Shown: in pieces, positions 37,804-46,534 of the stretch
Position numbering within the stretch: position 1 is the first letter of the stretch
How the letters are laid out: the number at the start of each line of letters is the position of its first letter
Assembly (NCBI RefSeq): GCF_023158935.1
Contig: NZ_CP096120.1
Span: 1,674,001-1,738,000, forward strand
Direction: 5' to 3'
Source of the DNA: Acinetobacter portensis
Lineage (GTDB): Bacteria > Pseudomonadota > Gammaproteobacteria > Pseudomonadales > Moraxellaceae
DNA: 64,000 nt
Notes under the pieces: model-generated
What the model saw: the letters and a program-made list of their open reading frames with translations, nothing else
Databases searched by the model: none
Told to the model about the DNA's origin: nothing
Position numbers and translations under genes: made by a program

Positions 37804-39048
37804 TTAAGGCAATAAACGTTCATTTTCCCATAATGATTCAATTGTTTCACGTTCACGAATTACGTAAGCTTGATCACCACTCACCATAATTTCTGCTGCA
37901 CGTCCACGACTGTTATAGTTCGAACTCATTACAAAACCGTATGCGCCTGCACCTAAAACTGCAAGAACATCATTTTCTTGAAGTGCAAGCTTACGCTCTT
38001 TACCTAAGAAATCGCCAGTTTCACAAATTGCACCTACAACATCCCACTCTTTGGCTTCAACGTCTGTACGTGGTGTAACTTCTTGAATATCCATCCAAGC
38101 TTCATACAAAGCAGGACGAATTAAGTCATTCATTGCAGCATCAATAATGGCAAAGTTACGATGATTCGTTGGCTTCAATAAGTCCACTTTAGTTAGTAGC
38201 ACACCTGCATTTGCAGAAATACTACGACCAGGTTCCATATATACTTTTAAGCCTAACTTTTCTAAAGCTGGTTTAAGTGCGTTGGCATATTCTTGAACTG
38301 TTGGCGGAGTTTCATCTTTATACGTCACACCTAAACCACCACCAATATCGATGTGTTTAAGCTCAATACCCATTTCTTTAAGCTTATCGATCATTACAAT
38401 TACACGATCTAAAGCATCTACAAAGGGTTGAGTTTCAGTCAACTGAGAACCAATATGGCAGTCGATACCAACCACATCTAAGTTAGGTAAAGATGCTGCA
38501 TATTTGTATGTTTCAAATACTGTATCAGATGGAATACCAAATTTATTTTCTTTTAATCCTGTAGAAATATAAGGATGTGTTTTTGCATCTACGTCTGGAT
38601 TCACACGTAATGAAATCGGTGCTTTTTTACCTAATTCAGCAGCAACTTTTTGAATGCGATCAAGTTCTGCATAAGATTCTACATTAAAACAGGCAATACC
38701 TACTTCTAATGCTTTTTTAATGTCTGCTTCCGATTTACCTAAACCAGAAAATACAATTTTAGATGCGTCGCCGCCCGCTTTTAAAACACGAGCAAGCTCA
38801 CCACCTGTCACAATATCAAAACCCGCACCAAGCTTGGCTAATACATTTAATACCGCAATATTTGAGTTTGATTTAACTGCAAAACAGATTTGATGATCAA
38901 TAAAACTAAACGCACGATCCATGTCTAAAAAATGTTTTTCAAAAGTTGCTTTTGAATAAACATAGAGCGGTGTACCAAATTGCTGCGCTAACGATTGTAA
39001 TGAACATTGCTCTGCGTGCAATACCCCATTAATGCGGGTGAAACTCAT
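37804..39048 (-). CDS. lysA: Diaminopimelate decarboxylase
   Basis: PLP enzyme giving L-lysine from meso-diaminopimelate. The 414-residue chain has the PLP lysine in CFAVKSNSN, GFDIVTGGEL, the glycine-rich GGGLGVTYK, EPGRSI around residue 270 and the second-subunit cysteine motif GAICETGDFL. The C-terminal GAYGFVMSSNYN is typical. It follows lptM by 24 bases and precedes dapF by 13. Confidence 0.96.
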   Translation of the reverse strand: MSFTRINGVLHAEQCSLQSLAQQFGTPLYVYSKATFEKHFLDMDRAFSFIDHQICFAVKSNSNIAVLNVLAKLGAGFDIVTGGELARVLKAGGDASKIVFSGLGKSEADIKKALEVGIACFNVESYAELDRIQKVAAELGKKAPISLRVNPDVDAKTHPYISTGLKENKFGIPSDTVFETYKYAASLPNLDVVGIDCHIGSQLTETQPFVDALDRVIVMIDKLKEMGIELKHIDIGGGLGVTYKDETPPTVQEYANALKPALEKLGLKVYMEPGRSISANAGVLLTKVDLLKPTNHRNFAIIDAAMNDLIRPALYEAWMDIQEVTPRTDVEAKEWDVVGAICETGDFLGKERKLALQENDVLAVLGAGAYGFVMSSNYNSRGRAAEIMVSGDQAYVIRERETIESLWENERLLP

Positions 39049-39072
39049 GAATGTATCCTTGCGTTGGTTGAG

Positions 39073-39300
39073 TTAAGGTGTTTGTGTATCAGAATTTGAT
39101 GGAGCAGCAAACTGTTGCTGTACAGGTACTTCAACTTGTTCTTTTTTCTGTTCTTTCAATTCAGAATCTGAATAAATTAAATATTTTGCACGTTTATCAT
39201 AATTTTGATCTTTGGCTAACTGCAATGCACCAGATTGACCACAACCCGTTAGCGCGAAACTTGTCACTAAAACACCGATGCCGCAAATGACTAAACGCAT
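39073..39300 (-). CDS. lptM: LptM/YifL-like small outer-membrane lipoprotein
   Basis: A 75-residue lipoprotein with signal sequence and lipobox (FALTGC, Cys20). After the cysteine, GQSGAL resembles the GLKGPL segment of E. coli LptM, a small lipoprotein that assists LptD oxidation and the LPS translocon. The remainder is polar with a low-complexity tail. Its place just upstream of lysA-dapF-xerC matches the yifL-dapF-xerC order in enterobacteria, which supports the call. The sequence match beyond the lipobox is short. Confidence 0.75.
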   Translation of the reverse strand: MRLVICGIGVLVTSFALTGCGQSGALQLAKDQNYDKRAKYLIYSDSELKEQKKEQVEVPVQQQFAAPSNSDTQTP

Positions 39301-39387
39301 CTGACCACCTATCCATTAATTTTGATAAAGTATACCGTGATCATGTCGATGACCAAAGCATTAAACGTAAGAGATTATCTTTAGAAA

Positions 39388-39419
39388 TAAAAAAACGCCA
39401 GCGAAGTACTGACGTTTTT
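39388..39419 (-). terminator. Terminator after cycA
   Basis: Stem AAAACG(C)CAG/CTG(A)CGTTTT with a seven-base loop, one mismatch, and T-run. Confidence 0.8.
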
Positions 39420-39431
39420 GAACATTTAATT

Positions 39432-40838
39432 TTATTTATTTCGAGGTTTATAGAAACCGAAATAACCAATAATTAAAATAATGAACCAAATTGGGCTCAC
39501 CATTAATGCTTTACGCGTATCTTCTTCAAGTGCAAGAATTCCTATCGTACCAATAAAGAACACCACAACCACCGCACAAGTGAACAAACCACCAGGCAAT
39601 TTGAATGTAGATTTTGCATGAAGCTCAGGACGTGTTCTGTAATAAACCACATAGCTCCAAATAATCATCAACCAAACACAAATAAATAGAATTGTTGATA
39701 ATGTAGTTGCTAAGGTAAATGCCAAAACTGTATTAGGAACAAAGTATTGAAGCGCTGCACCCAATAACAAACATACTGTAGAGAAATATAAAGCATTTGC
39801 AGGAACAGCACGTTTATTCAATTTACCCAATGCATCTGGTGCCTGATTTTCACGAGACAAACCAAACAACATACGGCTTGTAGAGAAAACTCCACTGTTC
39901 ATAGATGACATTACTGATGAAAGAACAACAAAATTCATAATAATGGCAGCAGCAGCAATACCTGCTTGGCTGAATAAGTTTACAAATGGACTAATTGACG
40001 GATCAATTTTATTCCACGGAGTTACAGACATTACAATAACCAATGCCAAAACATAGAAAATAATGATTCGGATTGGAATAGAGTTTACTGCTTTAGGTAA
40101 ATTCTTTTCAGGATCTTTAGTTTCAGCAGCTGTTGTACCTACAAGCTCTACACCCACAAAGGCAAATATGGCAATTTGGAAGCCTGCTAAGAATCCAGTA
40201 AAGCCTGTTGGGAACATCCCGCCATGACTCCACAAGTGTCCAAATGAAGCAACCTCACCTGCTGTAGATGTAAATCCTGTGAAGATCATCCATCCACCAA
40301 CAGCAATAAGGACAATAATCGCAACGATTTTCACCATTGCAAACCAGAACTCCATTTCACCAAATAGTTTTACTGTTGCTAAATTCAGACAAGTAATAAA
40401 TAAAATCGAAGCGACGCTAATTAACACACCTTCTAAAGGTGAGAATGAGACGCCCCCATTAAAGAATTGTAAATAATAAATAATGGCTGACAAATCTGCG
40501 ATACCAATCGTGATCCAGCATAACCAATACGTCCAACCTACAAAATAACCAGCCCAAGGGCCAATTAAATCAGTTGAAAAGTCGATAAATGATTTGTAAT
40601 TAAAGTTTGAAAGTAGCAATTCTCCTAATGCACGCATTACAAGAAAAACCATGAAACCAATAATCATATAAATAAATAAAATAGATGGTCCAGCTAAACT
40701 TATTGTTTTCCCTGAGCCCATGAAAAGCCCTGTTCCTATGGCTCCACCAATCGCAATCAACTGTAAATGTCGATTAGATAAACTTCTTTTTAAATCGCCG
40801 TCTCCTACGGCAGGCGAATTTATTTTTTGCTCTGTCAT
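39432..40838 (-). CDS. cycA: D-serine/D-alanine/glycine permease CycA-like
   Basis: An APC-superfamily permease, 468 residues, about twelve membrane segments. Large blocks follow E. coli CycA as I recall it: LSNRHLQLIAIGGAIGTGLF, MGSGKTISLAGPS, GEMEFWFAMVKIVAI, FVGVELVGTTAAETKDPEKN, NSGVFSTSRMLFGL. It would import D-alanine, D-serine and glycine by proton symport. Divergent from an alanine/glycine symporter, so the pair covers the same small neutral amino acids with different coupling ions. Its own promoter is not obvious. Confidence 0.88.
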   Translation of the reverse strand: MTEQKINSPAVGDGDLKRSLSNRHLQLIAIGGAIGTGLFMGSGKTISLAGPSILFIYMIIGFMVFLVMRALGELLLSNFNYKSFIDFSTDLIGPWAGYFVGWTYWLCWITIGIADLSAIIYYLQFFNGGVSFSPLEGVLISVASILFITCLNLATVKLFGEMEFWFAMVKIVAIIVLIAVGGWMIFTGFTSTAGEVASFGHLWSHGGMFPTGFTGFLAGFQIAIFAFVGVELVGTTAAETKDPEKNLPKAVNSIPIRIIIFYVLALVIVMSVTPWNKIDPSISPFVNLFSQAGIAAAAIIMNFVVLSSVMSSMNSGVFSTSRMLFGLSRENQAPDALGKLNKRAVPANALYFSTVCLLLGAALQYFVPNTVLAFTLATTLSTILFICVWLMIIWSYVVYYRTRPELHAKSTFKLPGGLFTCAVVVVFFIGTIGILALEEDTRKALMVSPIWFIILIIGYFGFYKPRNK

Positions 40839-41093
40839 TTTTTAATTCACCTTCAATGTATAGCAAGATTAACTTAAATTTTGAATAAAACAAAAGAAAT
40901 TAACTTATGATCTGTTTTTCCCTATTTATAGTCTTTATTGATTTATTTTACTTATCTGAATTTTTTAGTGATTAGTACAACTATATTTTATTTTTTAAAG
41001 TGCACGCCCTCTTGTAATCTTCGTATATCTGTGTAAAAACTAAACATATATAAAGTTATTCAAGCTACTTTATATGTGCATTAAATAATAAAT

Positions 41094-41109
41094 TGGCATA
41101 GTGATTGCT
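41094..41109 (+). promoter_or_regulatory. Sigma-54 promoter of the alanine/glycine symporter
   Basis: TGGCATAGTGATTGCT matches the -24/-12 consensus TGGCAYRN4TTGCW at every fixed position, with GG and GC exactly ten bases apart. Transcription would start near 41120. Confidence 0.7.
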
Positions 41110-41148
41110 TTAATTAAATAACGAATAATCAGGATGAGAATAATATAT

Positions 41149-42507
41149 ATGCAAAATTTACAATCGTTTATGGAAACACTAAGTGGTTTGGTCTGGGGAC
41201 CATATATGTTGGTACTCATTGTAGGTACTGGTATATTTTTAACCTTCCGACTACTTTTTTGGCAATTTAGAATGTTGCCTTTAGCATTCAAACAAGTTTT
41301 TGGGAAACATCCAGATAAAAAAGATTCAGGTGATATTTCACAATTTGCATCACTCATGACTGCGCTATCTGCAACCATTGGTACAGGTAATATTGCAGGT
41401 GTAGCAACAGCTTGTGTTTTAGGTGGTCCTGGTGCTGTTTTCTGGATGTGGATGACTGCATTATTTGGTATGGCAACAAAATACGGCGAAGGTGTTCTCG
41501 CTGTTAAATATCGTCATAAAAATGAAAAAGGCGAAATGAACGGTGGTCCGATGTATTACATCGAGCGTGGCCTTGGTTCAAAGTGGAAATGGCTTGCTGT
41601 TTTATTTGCCTTATTTGGTACCTTAGCTTCATTTGGTATTGGTAGCTCTGTTCAATCAAACACTGTAGCACTTGCTGTTGAAAACAGTATGGGTATTGAA
41701 ACTTGGATAACAGGTGTCGTAATTACTGCTTTCTCTGCCTTGGTTATTTTAGGTGGTATTAAAACCATTTCTAAAGCATCTTCTGTCATTGTTCCTGTTA
41801 TGGCAATTGGTTATGTAGCTGGTGGTTTGGTTATTATTTTCAATAATCTAGAGTTAGTTGCGCCTGCACTTAAAATGATTTTCACATATGCATTTACAGG
41901 TGAAGCTGCCGTTGGTGGTGCGATTGGTGCTGCAATTCGTTACGGTGTTGCACGTGGTGTATTCTCAAATGAAGCAGGTATGGGTTCTGCACCTATTGCC
42001 GCTGCTGCTGCAAAAACTGACCACGCTGCCCGTCAAGGCTTAGTGTCTATGACAGGTACTTTCATCGATACGATTATTGTTTGTTCTATTACAGGTATTG
42101 TGCTTGTAATGGGCTATATCATGGCTGGAAATACATTTGGTGGAGAAACAGGTGCGGTTCTTACCATTCACGCCTTCGATAAGCTATTACCTGGTGTTGG
42201 TGGCTGGGTTGTGACTTTCGGTATTATTTTCTTCGCATACTCAACTATTTTAGGCTGGAGCTACTACGGCGAAAAATGCTGTACTTACCTATTAGGTGAA
42301 AAGTATGTATTAATTTACCGTCTTATCTACATTGCTTCTGTATTTGTAGGATGTGTAGCAACGCTTGACCTTGTATGGCTATTTGCAGATACATTCAACG
42401 GCTTAATGGCTGCACCAAACTGTATCGCTTTATTATTACTTTCAGGCATTATTGCCAAAGAATCGAAAGACTTTATTGCAAAACGCAAATCAGGCGAATT
42501 GTATTAA
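41149..42507 (+). CDS. Alanine/glycine:cation symporter (AGCS family)
   Basis: A 452-residue Na+ (or H+) coupled transporter with about eleven membrane segments. Family motifs include GTGIFLTFR, MTALSATIGTGNIAGVATA, GGPGAVFWMW, MYYIERGLG, and ARGVFSNEAGMGSAPIAAAAA, the AGCS signature. ATG 41149 is chosen because AGGATGAG lies 12-19 bases upstream; ATG 41134 is in frame but directly abuts the ribosome site. A consensus sigma-54 promoter lies 40 bases upstream, so expression should rise under nitrogen limitation. Divergent from cycA. Confidence 0.92.
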   Translation: MQNLQSFMETLSGLVWGPYMLVLIVGTGIFLTFRLLFWQFRMLPLAFKQVFGKHPDKKDSGDISQFASLMTALSATIGTGNIAGVATACVLGGPGAVFWMWMTALFGMATKYGEGVLAVKYRHKNEKGEMNGGPMYYIERGLGSKWKWLAVLFALFGTLASFGIGSSVQSNTVALAVENSMGIETWITGVVITAFSALVILGGIKTISKASSVIVPVMAIGYVAGGLVIIFNNLELVAPALKMIFTYAFTGEAAVGGAIGAAIRYGVARGVFSNEAGMGSAPIAAAAAKTDHAARQGLVSMTGTFIDTIIVCSITGIVLVMGYIMAGNTFGGETGAVLTIHAFDKLLPGVGGWVVTFGIIFFAYSTILGWSYYGEKCCTYLLGEKYVLIYRLIYIASVFVGCVATLDLVWLFADTFNGLMAAPNCIALLLLSGIIAKESKDFIAKRKSGELY

Positions 42508-42530
42508 GTTTAAAAGCGAATCTAAATATT

Positions 42531-42560
42531 AAAAAAGCCACCTTCCGGTGGCTTTTCTTT
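42531..42560. terminator. Terminator after the AGCS gene
   Basis: Stem AAAAGCCACC/GGTGGCTTTT with a short loop; it also serves the convergent gene. Confidence 0.85.
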
Positions 42561-42576
42561 TATATCAACTTCTATT

Positions 42577-42993
42577 TTAAGATGGCGTACCGTTCCAAGT
42601 ATCATCTTCAAAATCTGTATCTGCATTCATGACACGTTCAGCTTGAAGTTCAATGGCTGTTTCTAAATATAAAACAAAGAAATAGACACCTTCAATTTTC
42701 ATTACACCTTCTTCATCTTCCAAGTAATCGCTCAGAATTTGATATTGCTCATTCTCTAAATCAAATGGCACATCAATATAAATATCGCCCCAATAGCTAT
42801 CGATTGAGCCTTCTTCTTCAAGTCCCATACATTTTTCATAAGGAATGTTATTTTGCTCTAACCAGCTCAATACATCTTGACGATTTGAATCTGGGTTTTG
42901 TTCATTCTCTTCATAATCTTCAAAATGTACAAAAAGTACATCACGGTTCTTTTCGCGTGCGATCGCATCAATATGTTGCAACAATTGCGGCAT
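42577..42993 (-). CDS. Uncharacterised acidic protein
   Basis: A 138-residue, strongly acidic, soluble protein of unknown family. It starts MPQLLQHIDAIAREKNRDVLFVHF, has a middle part WLEQNNIPYEKCMGLEEEG, and ends in a mainly helical segment and an acidic tail. I see no catalytic motif, signal or membrane segment. It is divergent from radA. Its start is well supported by position, about 190 bases before the radA start on the other strand. Confidence 0.7.
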   Translation of the reverse strand: MPQLLQHIDAIAREKNRDVLFVHFEDYEENEQNPDSNRQDVLSWLEQNNIPYEKCMGLEEEGSIDSYWGDIYIDVPFDLENEQYQILSDYLEDEEGVMKIEGVYFFVLYLETAIELQAERVMNADTDFEDDTWNGTPS

Positions 42994-43182
42994 GATGTAT
43001 TTTCCATTTCAAAATAATGAGGCACATATTATAGAACGTGGTGAGCACTTAATGTCAGATCAATTTTGTTTAAACGCCAAAGCTTGTCGCAAATCGATAT
43101 TTTTTCATACGAAAGACTTGGTTTTAATCTACGTTCACCGCTATGCTGTTCAATAATTTCGAACAATAACTTCATCATCATT

Positions 43183-44568
43183 ATGGCAAAAGCAAAAAGT
43201 GTTTATCGTTGTGAGCAATGTGGTACAGACCATCCCAAATGGGCAGGTCAATGTTCAGATTGCGGCGAATGGAATTGCTTAACTGAAGTCAGTATTGCAC
43301 CCACTGTTACCCACCGTGCTCAATCTAAAATGGGTGGCGGTTATGCAGGACAAGCCGCAAATGTTACAACATTAAATCAAATTACTGTTTCACATGAATC
43401 ACGTTTAGCTACAGGTATTGGCGAGTTTGACCGTGTATTGGGTGGTGGTTTAGTTACAGGTTCTGTTGTTTTAATTGGCGGTGACCCTGGCATTGGTAAA
43501 TCAACTATTCTTTTACAAACTGCAACTCATATGGCTGCGGCAAAAAATTCTGCGCTTTATGTAACAGGTGAAGAATCATTATCTCAAGTAGCTTTACGTG
43601 CAAATCGTTTAGACTTACCTACAGATAAACTTCGTGTGATGGCTGAAACTTGTGTTGAACGTATTTGTGATGTTCTAGCACATGAACGCCCTGCTGTTGC
43701 CATTCTAGATTCTATTCAAACTTTATATACAGAAACTTTGCAATCTGCTCCCGGTGGCGTATCGCAAATTCGTGAATCTGCGGCAATTTTAACGCGCTTT
43801 GCAAAAAATAGCGGAACTGCTTTATTTATTGTCGGTCATGTAACCAAAGAAGGATCTCTTGCAGGCCCTCGTGTTTTAGAACACATGGTCGATTGTGTTT
43901 TATATTTTGAAGGTCAGTCCGATTCGCGCTACCGTATGATTCGTGCCGTTAAAAACCGTTTTGGTGCAGTGAATGAACTTGGCGTTTTTGGCATGACAGA
44001 TAAAGGTTTAAAAGAAGTTGCGAATCCATCTGCCATTTTCTTAAGTCGTTACGATGAAGCGATTCCCGGCTCTATTGTAATGATCAGCCGTGAAGGAACT
44101 CGTCCGCTTTTAGTTGAAGTACAAGCTTTAGTTGATGATGCTCACGGTCAGCCAAGACGTGTTGCGCTTGGTTTAGAACAAAACCGTTTAAATATGCTAC
44201 TTGCCGTTATGCATAGACATGGCGGTGTACAAACATCAGGACAAGATGTTTATGTCAACGTTGTAGGTGGTTTGAAAATTACCGAAACTGGTTCGGACTT
44301 AGCTGTTCTTTTAGCATGTGCTTCAAGTTTACGCGGCAAAGCCTTACCACAACAGCTTGCTGTATTTGGTGAGGTTGGGTTATCAGGTGAAATTCGCCCT
44401 GTTCCAAACGGTCAAGAACGCTTAAAAGAAGCGGTAAAACATGGTTTCAAATATATTATTTTACCAAGAGGCAATGCGCCACAAAAACCAATTCCAGGTG
44501 TTCAAATTATTGCAGTTGCACGTTTACATGAAGCACTCACTGAAGCCATTAATTTAAACGATGAGTAA
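43183..44568 (+). CDS. radA: DNA repair protein RadA
   Basis: A RecA-like ATPase for branch migration and recombination-intermediate processing, 462 residues. The N-terminal zinc finger has CEQC and CSDC pairs (YRCEQCG, GQCSDCGEW). Walker A is GGDPGIGKST, followed by TGEESLSQV. The RadA-specific KNRFGAVNELGVF motif is present. The C-terminal third is the Lon-protease-like domain (QDVYVNVVGGLKITETGSDLAV). A longer in-frame extension to 43066 has no homology, and homology starts at MAKAKSVYRC, so ATG 43183 is used. Confidence 0.95.
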   Translation: MAKAKSVYRCEQCGTDHPKWAGQCSDCGEWNCLTEVSIAPTVTHRAQSKMGGGYAGQAANVTTLNQITVSHESRLATGIGEFDRVLGGGLVTGSVVLIGGDPGIGKSTILLQTATHMAAAKNSALYVTGEESLSQVALRANRLDLPTDKLRVMAETCVERICDVLAHERPAVAILDSIQTLYTETLQSAPGGVSQIRESAAILTRFAKNSGTALFIVGHVTKEGSLAGPRVLEHMVDCVLYFEGQSDSRYRMIRAVKNRFGAVNELGVFGMTDKGLKEVANPSAIFLSRYDEAIPGSIVMISREGTRPLLVEVQALVDDAHGQPRRVALGLEQNRLNMLLAVMHRHGGVQTSGQDVYVNVVGGLKITETGSDLAVLLACASSLRGKALPQQLAVFGEVGLSGEIRPVPNGQERLKEAVKHGFKYIILPRGNAPQKPIPGVQIIAVARLHEALTEAINLNDE

Positions 44569-44575
44569 AACCCAT

Positions 44576-44604
44576 ATTGATTAAATTACAATCAATCTAA
44601 AAAA
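44576..44604 (+). terminator. Possible terminator after radA
   Basis: ATTGATT at 44576-44582 pairs with AATCAAT at 44590-44596; the downstream run is A-rich, so termination is uncertain. Confidence 0.35.
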
Positions 44605-44687
44605 TATTCATTATTAGTTGTTGAAAAACTTCTAAAATGACTGCATAAATACAAACGTATTACTTATTATTTTATTAGGAAACTTTA

Positions 44688-45698
44688 ATGGAAGTTCGAC
44701 AGCGTGGTTTGATTGCTGGTTTTTTAACAGCAGCATTATTGGTAGCACCTTTAGCAGCAGAAGCAAAACGTGCAGGTGGCGGTAAAAGTCATGGCATGAG
44801 TCGTCAAGCAGCTCCTTCTCAGTCTTACCAACAACCTCGTCAAGCGACTCCTGCTCAACAGCCTGCTGCTCCAGCGACTGCTCCTGCTAAATCAGGCCCA
44901 GGTGTTGGTGGCATGGTTGCGGCTGGTGTTGCTGGTGCTGCTATTGGCGCAGTTGCTGCAAATGCTTTAGCAGATGATAAAGCACCTGCCGCGTCAGAAG
45001 CTCAAGTAGCTCCTCAACAAGAAGAGGAAAAAGGCGGTATTCCAAGTTGGATTTGGATCTTACTTGCTGCAGCTGCTGCCTTCTTCGTTTTCCGTAAGAT
45101 GGGCGCAAAAAAAAAATTAGCAGCTAACAACCCGTATGCGCCAAATAGCGGTACAAATAATGCACCGTTTGGTCAAGCACCAACTGCAGGTCGTCCATCA
45201 AACGACAACAGCAATATTTTTGGTCAAAATGTAGGTGGTTCTGCGCCAACAAATAATGCACCATTTGGTTCTGCTCCTGTAAACAATGCTCCTTTTGGTG
45301 CTGCGTATACAAATAGTGGCAACCAATTACCTGATGGTTCTGAACCTGCAACGTTCTTACGTGTTGCTCGTCAGCGTTTTAATCATATTCAATCTATGAA
45401 TACGGCTAGTAATATTGCAGAAATTCAGCGTTACTTAACGCCTGATCTTTACCAGTCTATGTATAACGACATTATGGCGAATCAAGATCAAGACGTTGCT
45501 GAGTTTTCTAACTTAAATGCAATGGTTGCAGATTCAGCAACAGAAAATGGTCAATATGTTGTAAGCGTTCGTTTTACAGGTACTGTAAGCGAAGACTTAA
45601 ACAGCTTGCCACAACCATTTGCTGAAGTTTGGCATTTTGTTAAACCTGCTGGTTCAAGCCAAGAATGGTTAGTTGCTGGTATTCAACAAGAAAGCTAA
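44688..45698 (+). CDS. Tim44-like domain protein
   Basis: A 336-residue envelope protein. It has a cleavable-type N-terminal signal (GFLTAALLVAPLAAEA), then a proline/alanine/glutamine-rich linker (about 30-75). A glycine-rich hydrophobic patch and a second membrane segment (SWIWILLAAAAAFFVFRK) follow. Next is an Asn/Gly/Pro-rich region with three NAPFG repeats (about 155-205). The last 130 residues (FLRVARQRFNHIQSMN, then strands ending EVWHFVKPAGSSQEWLVAGIQ) are a Tim44-like/NTF2-fold domain. In bacteria such proteins are of unknown function. AGGAAA precedes the start. Confidence 0.82.
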   Translation: MEVRQRGLIAGFLTAALLVAPLAAEAKRAGGGKSHGMSRQAAPSQSYQQPRQATPAQQPAAPATAPAKSGPGVGGMVAAGVAGAAIGAVAANALADDKAPAASEAQVAPQQEEEKGGIPSWIWILLAAAAAFFVFRKMGAKKKLAANNPYAPNSGTNNAPFGQAPTAGRPSNDNSNIFGQNVGGSAPTNNAPFGSAPVNNAPFGAAYTNSGNQLPDGSEPATFLRVARQRFNHIQSMNTASNIAEIQRYLTPDLYQSMYNDIMANQDQDVAEFSNLNAMVADSATENGQYVVSVRFTGTVSEDLNSLPQPFAEVWHFVKPAGSSQEWLVAGIQQES

Positions 45699-45718
45699 GT
45701 CTATTAATAAATAGATCA

Positions 45719-45749
45719 AAAAAAGCGAGCCTAGAGCTCGCTTTTTTTA
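45719..45749. terminator. Bidirectional terminator after the Tim44-like gene
   Basis: Stem AAGCGAGC/GCTCGCTT with a CTAGA loop and T-runs. It overlaps the last codons of the racemase pseudogene. Confidence 0.85.
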
Positions 45750-46440
45750 TTCATCATTCCAATAAAATCGACCAATTTATTCACATGAATTTCCGTTGAA
45801 TCAAAAAGAGGAATAGAAACACCATCTTTAGACAATAGCATACCAATTTCCGTACAGCCCAAAACAACACCCTGCACGCCATCTGCAATAGCATCATGAA
45901 TAATTGAAATGTAGTCTTGTTTAGACTTTTCCAATATTTTACCTAAACATAACTCATCATAAATAATGGAATGTACAATTTTTTGTTGATTCATATTCGG
46001 AACAACAACCTCAATGCCTTTCAAATTCAACTTATTTTTATAAAAGTCTTTTTGCATTGTAAATTTTGTACCTAACAATAAAACTTTGGTTTTATTCGCC
46101 TGATTTATCTGGTCTGCAACAGCATCAGCTATGTGAAAAAACGGAATAGAAATATGATTTGATATTTCAGGGGCAACTAAGTGCATTGTATTGGTACATA
46201 AAGCAATCGCATCAACACCTATGAACTCAAGCTTTTGAGCAATTTCTTTTAAATATGCAGCTGCATCATTCCAATGACCTTGTGATTGCATGTGCTCTAT
46301 TTCTTGAAAATTCACACTATATAAAATGAGATGTGCCGTATTTAAACCGCCCATTTTTTCATTGACCAATTTATTGATTTTTTAATAATACAAATCTGAT
46401 GACTCCCAACTCATCCCACCAATCAATCCAATTTTTTCAT
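45731..46440 (-). pseudogene. Aspartate/glutamate racemase family gene, inactivated
   Basis: The frame 45731-46369 gives the C-terminal part of a YgeA/RacX-type racemase. LCTNTMHLV and VLGCTEIGMLL, holding the two catalytic cysteines, are intact. The original 5' end is readable upstream: a GAGGGTG ribosome site, ATG 46440, and codons for KIGLIGGMSWESSDLYY followed by KINKLVNEK. Two lesions break it. The A-run after the ATG (46432-46437) is one base short of the reading frame, and TAA at 46382-46384 replaces a sense codon. The remaining frame starts only at TTG 46369 and lacks the N-terminal active-site loop, so a working racemase is very unlikely. Confidence 0.85.
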
Positions 46441-46476
46441 TCTTTTTCACCCTCTACTTAATAAATATATTTGTAA

Positions 46477-46505
46477 TAAAAAAGCTCCTATTTAGGAGCT
46501 TTTAA
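46477..46505 (-). terminator. Terminator after the DegS-like gene
   Basis: Stem AAAGCTCCTA/TAGGAGCTTT with a short loop and T-run. Confidence 0.85.
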
Positions 46506-46534
46506 AATTTGATAAGATCTAATTTACATGATAT

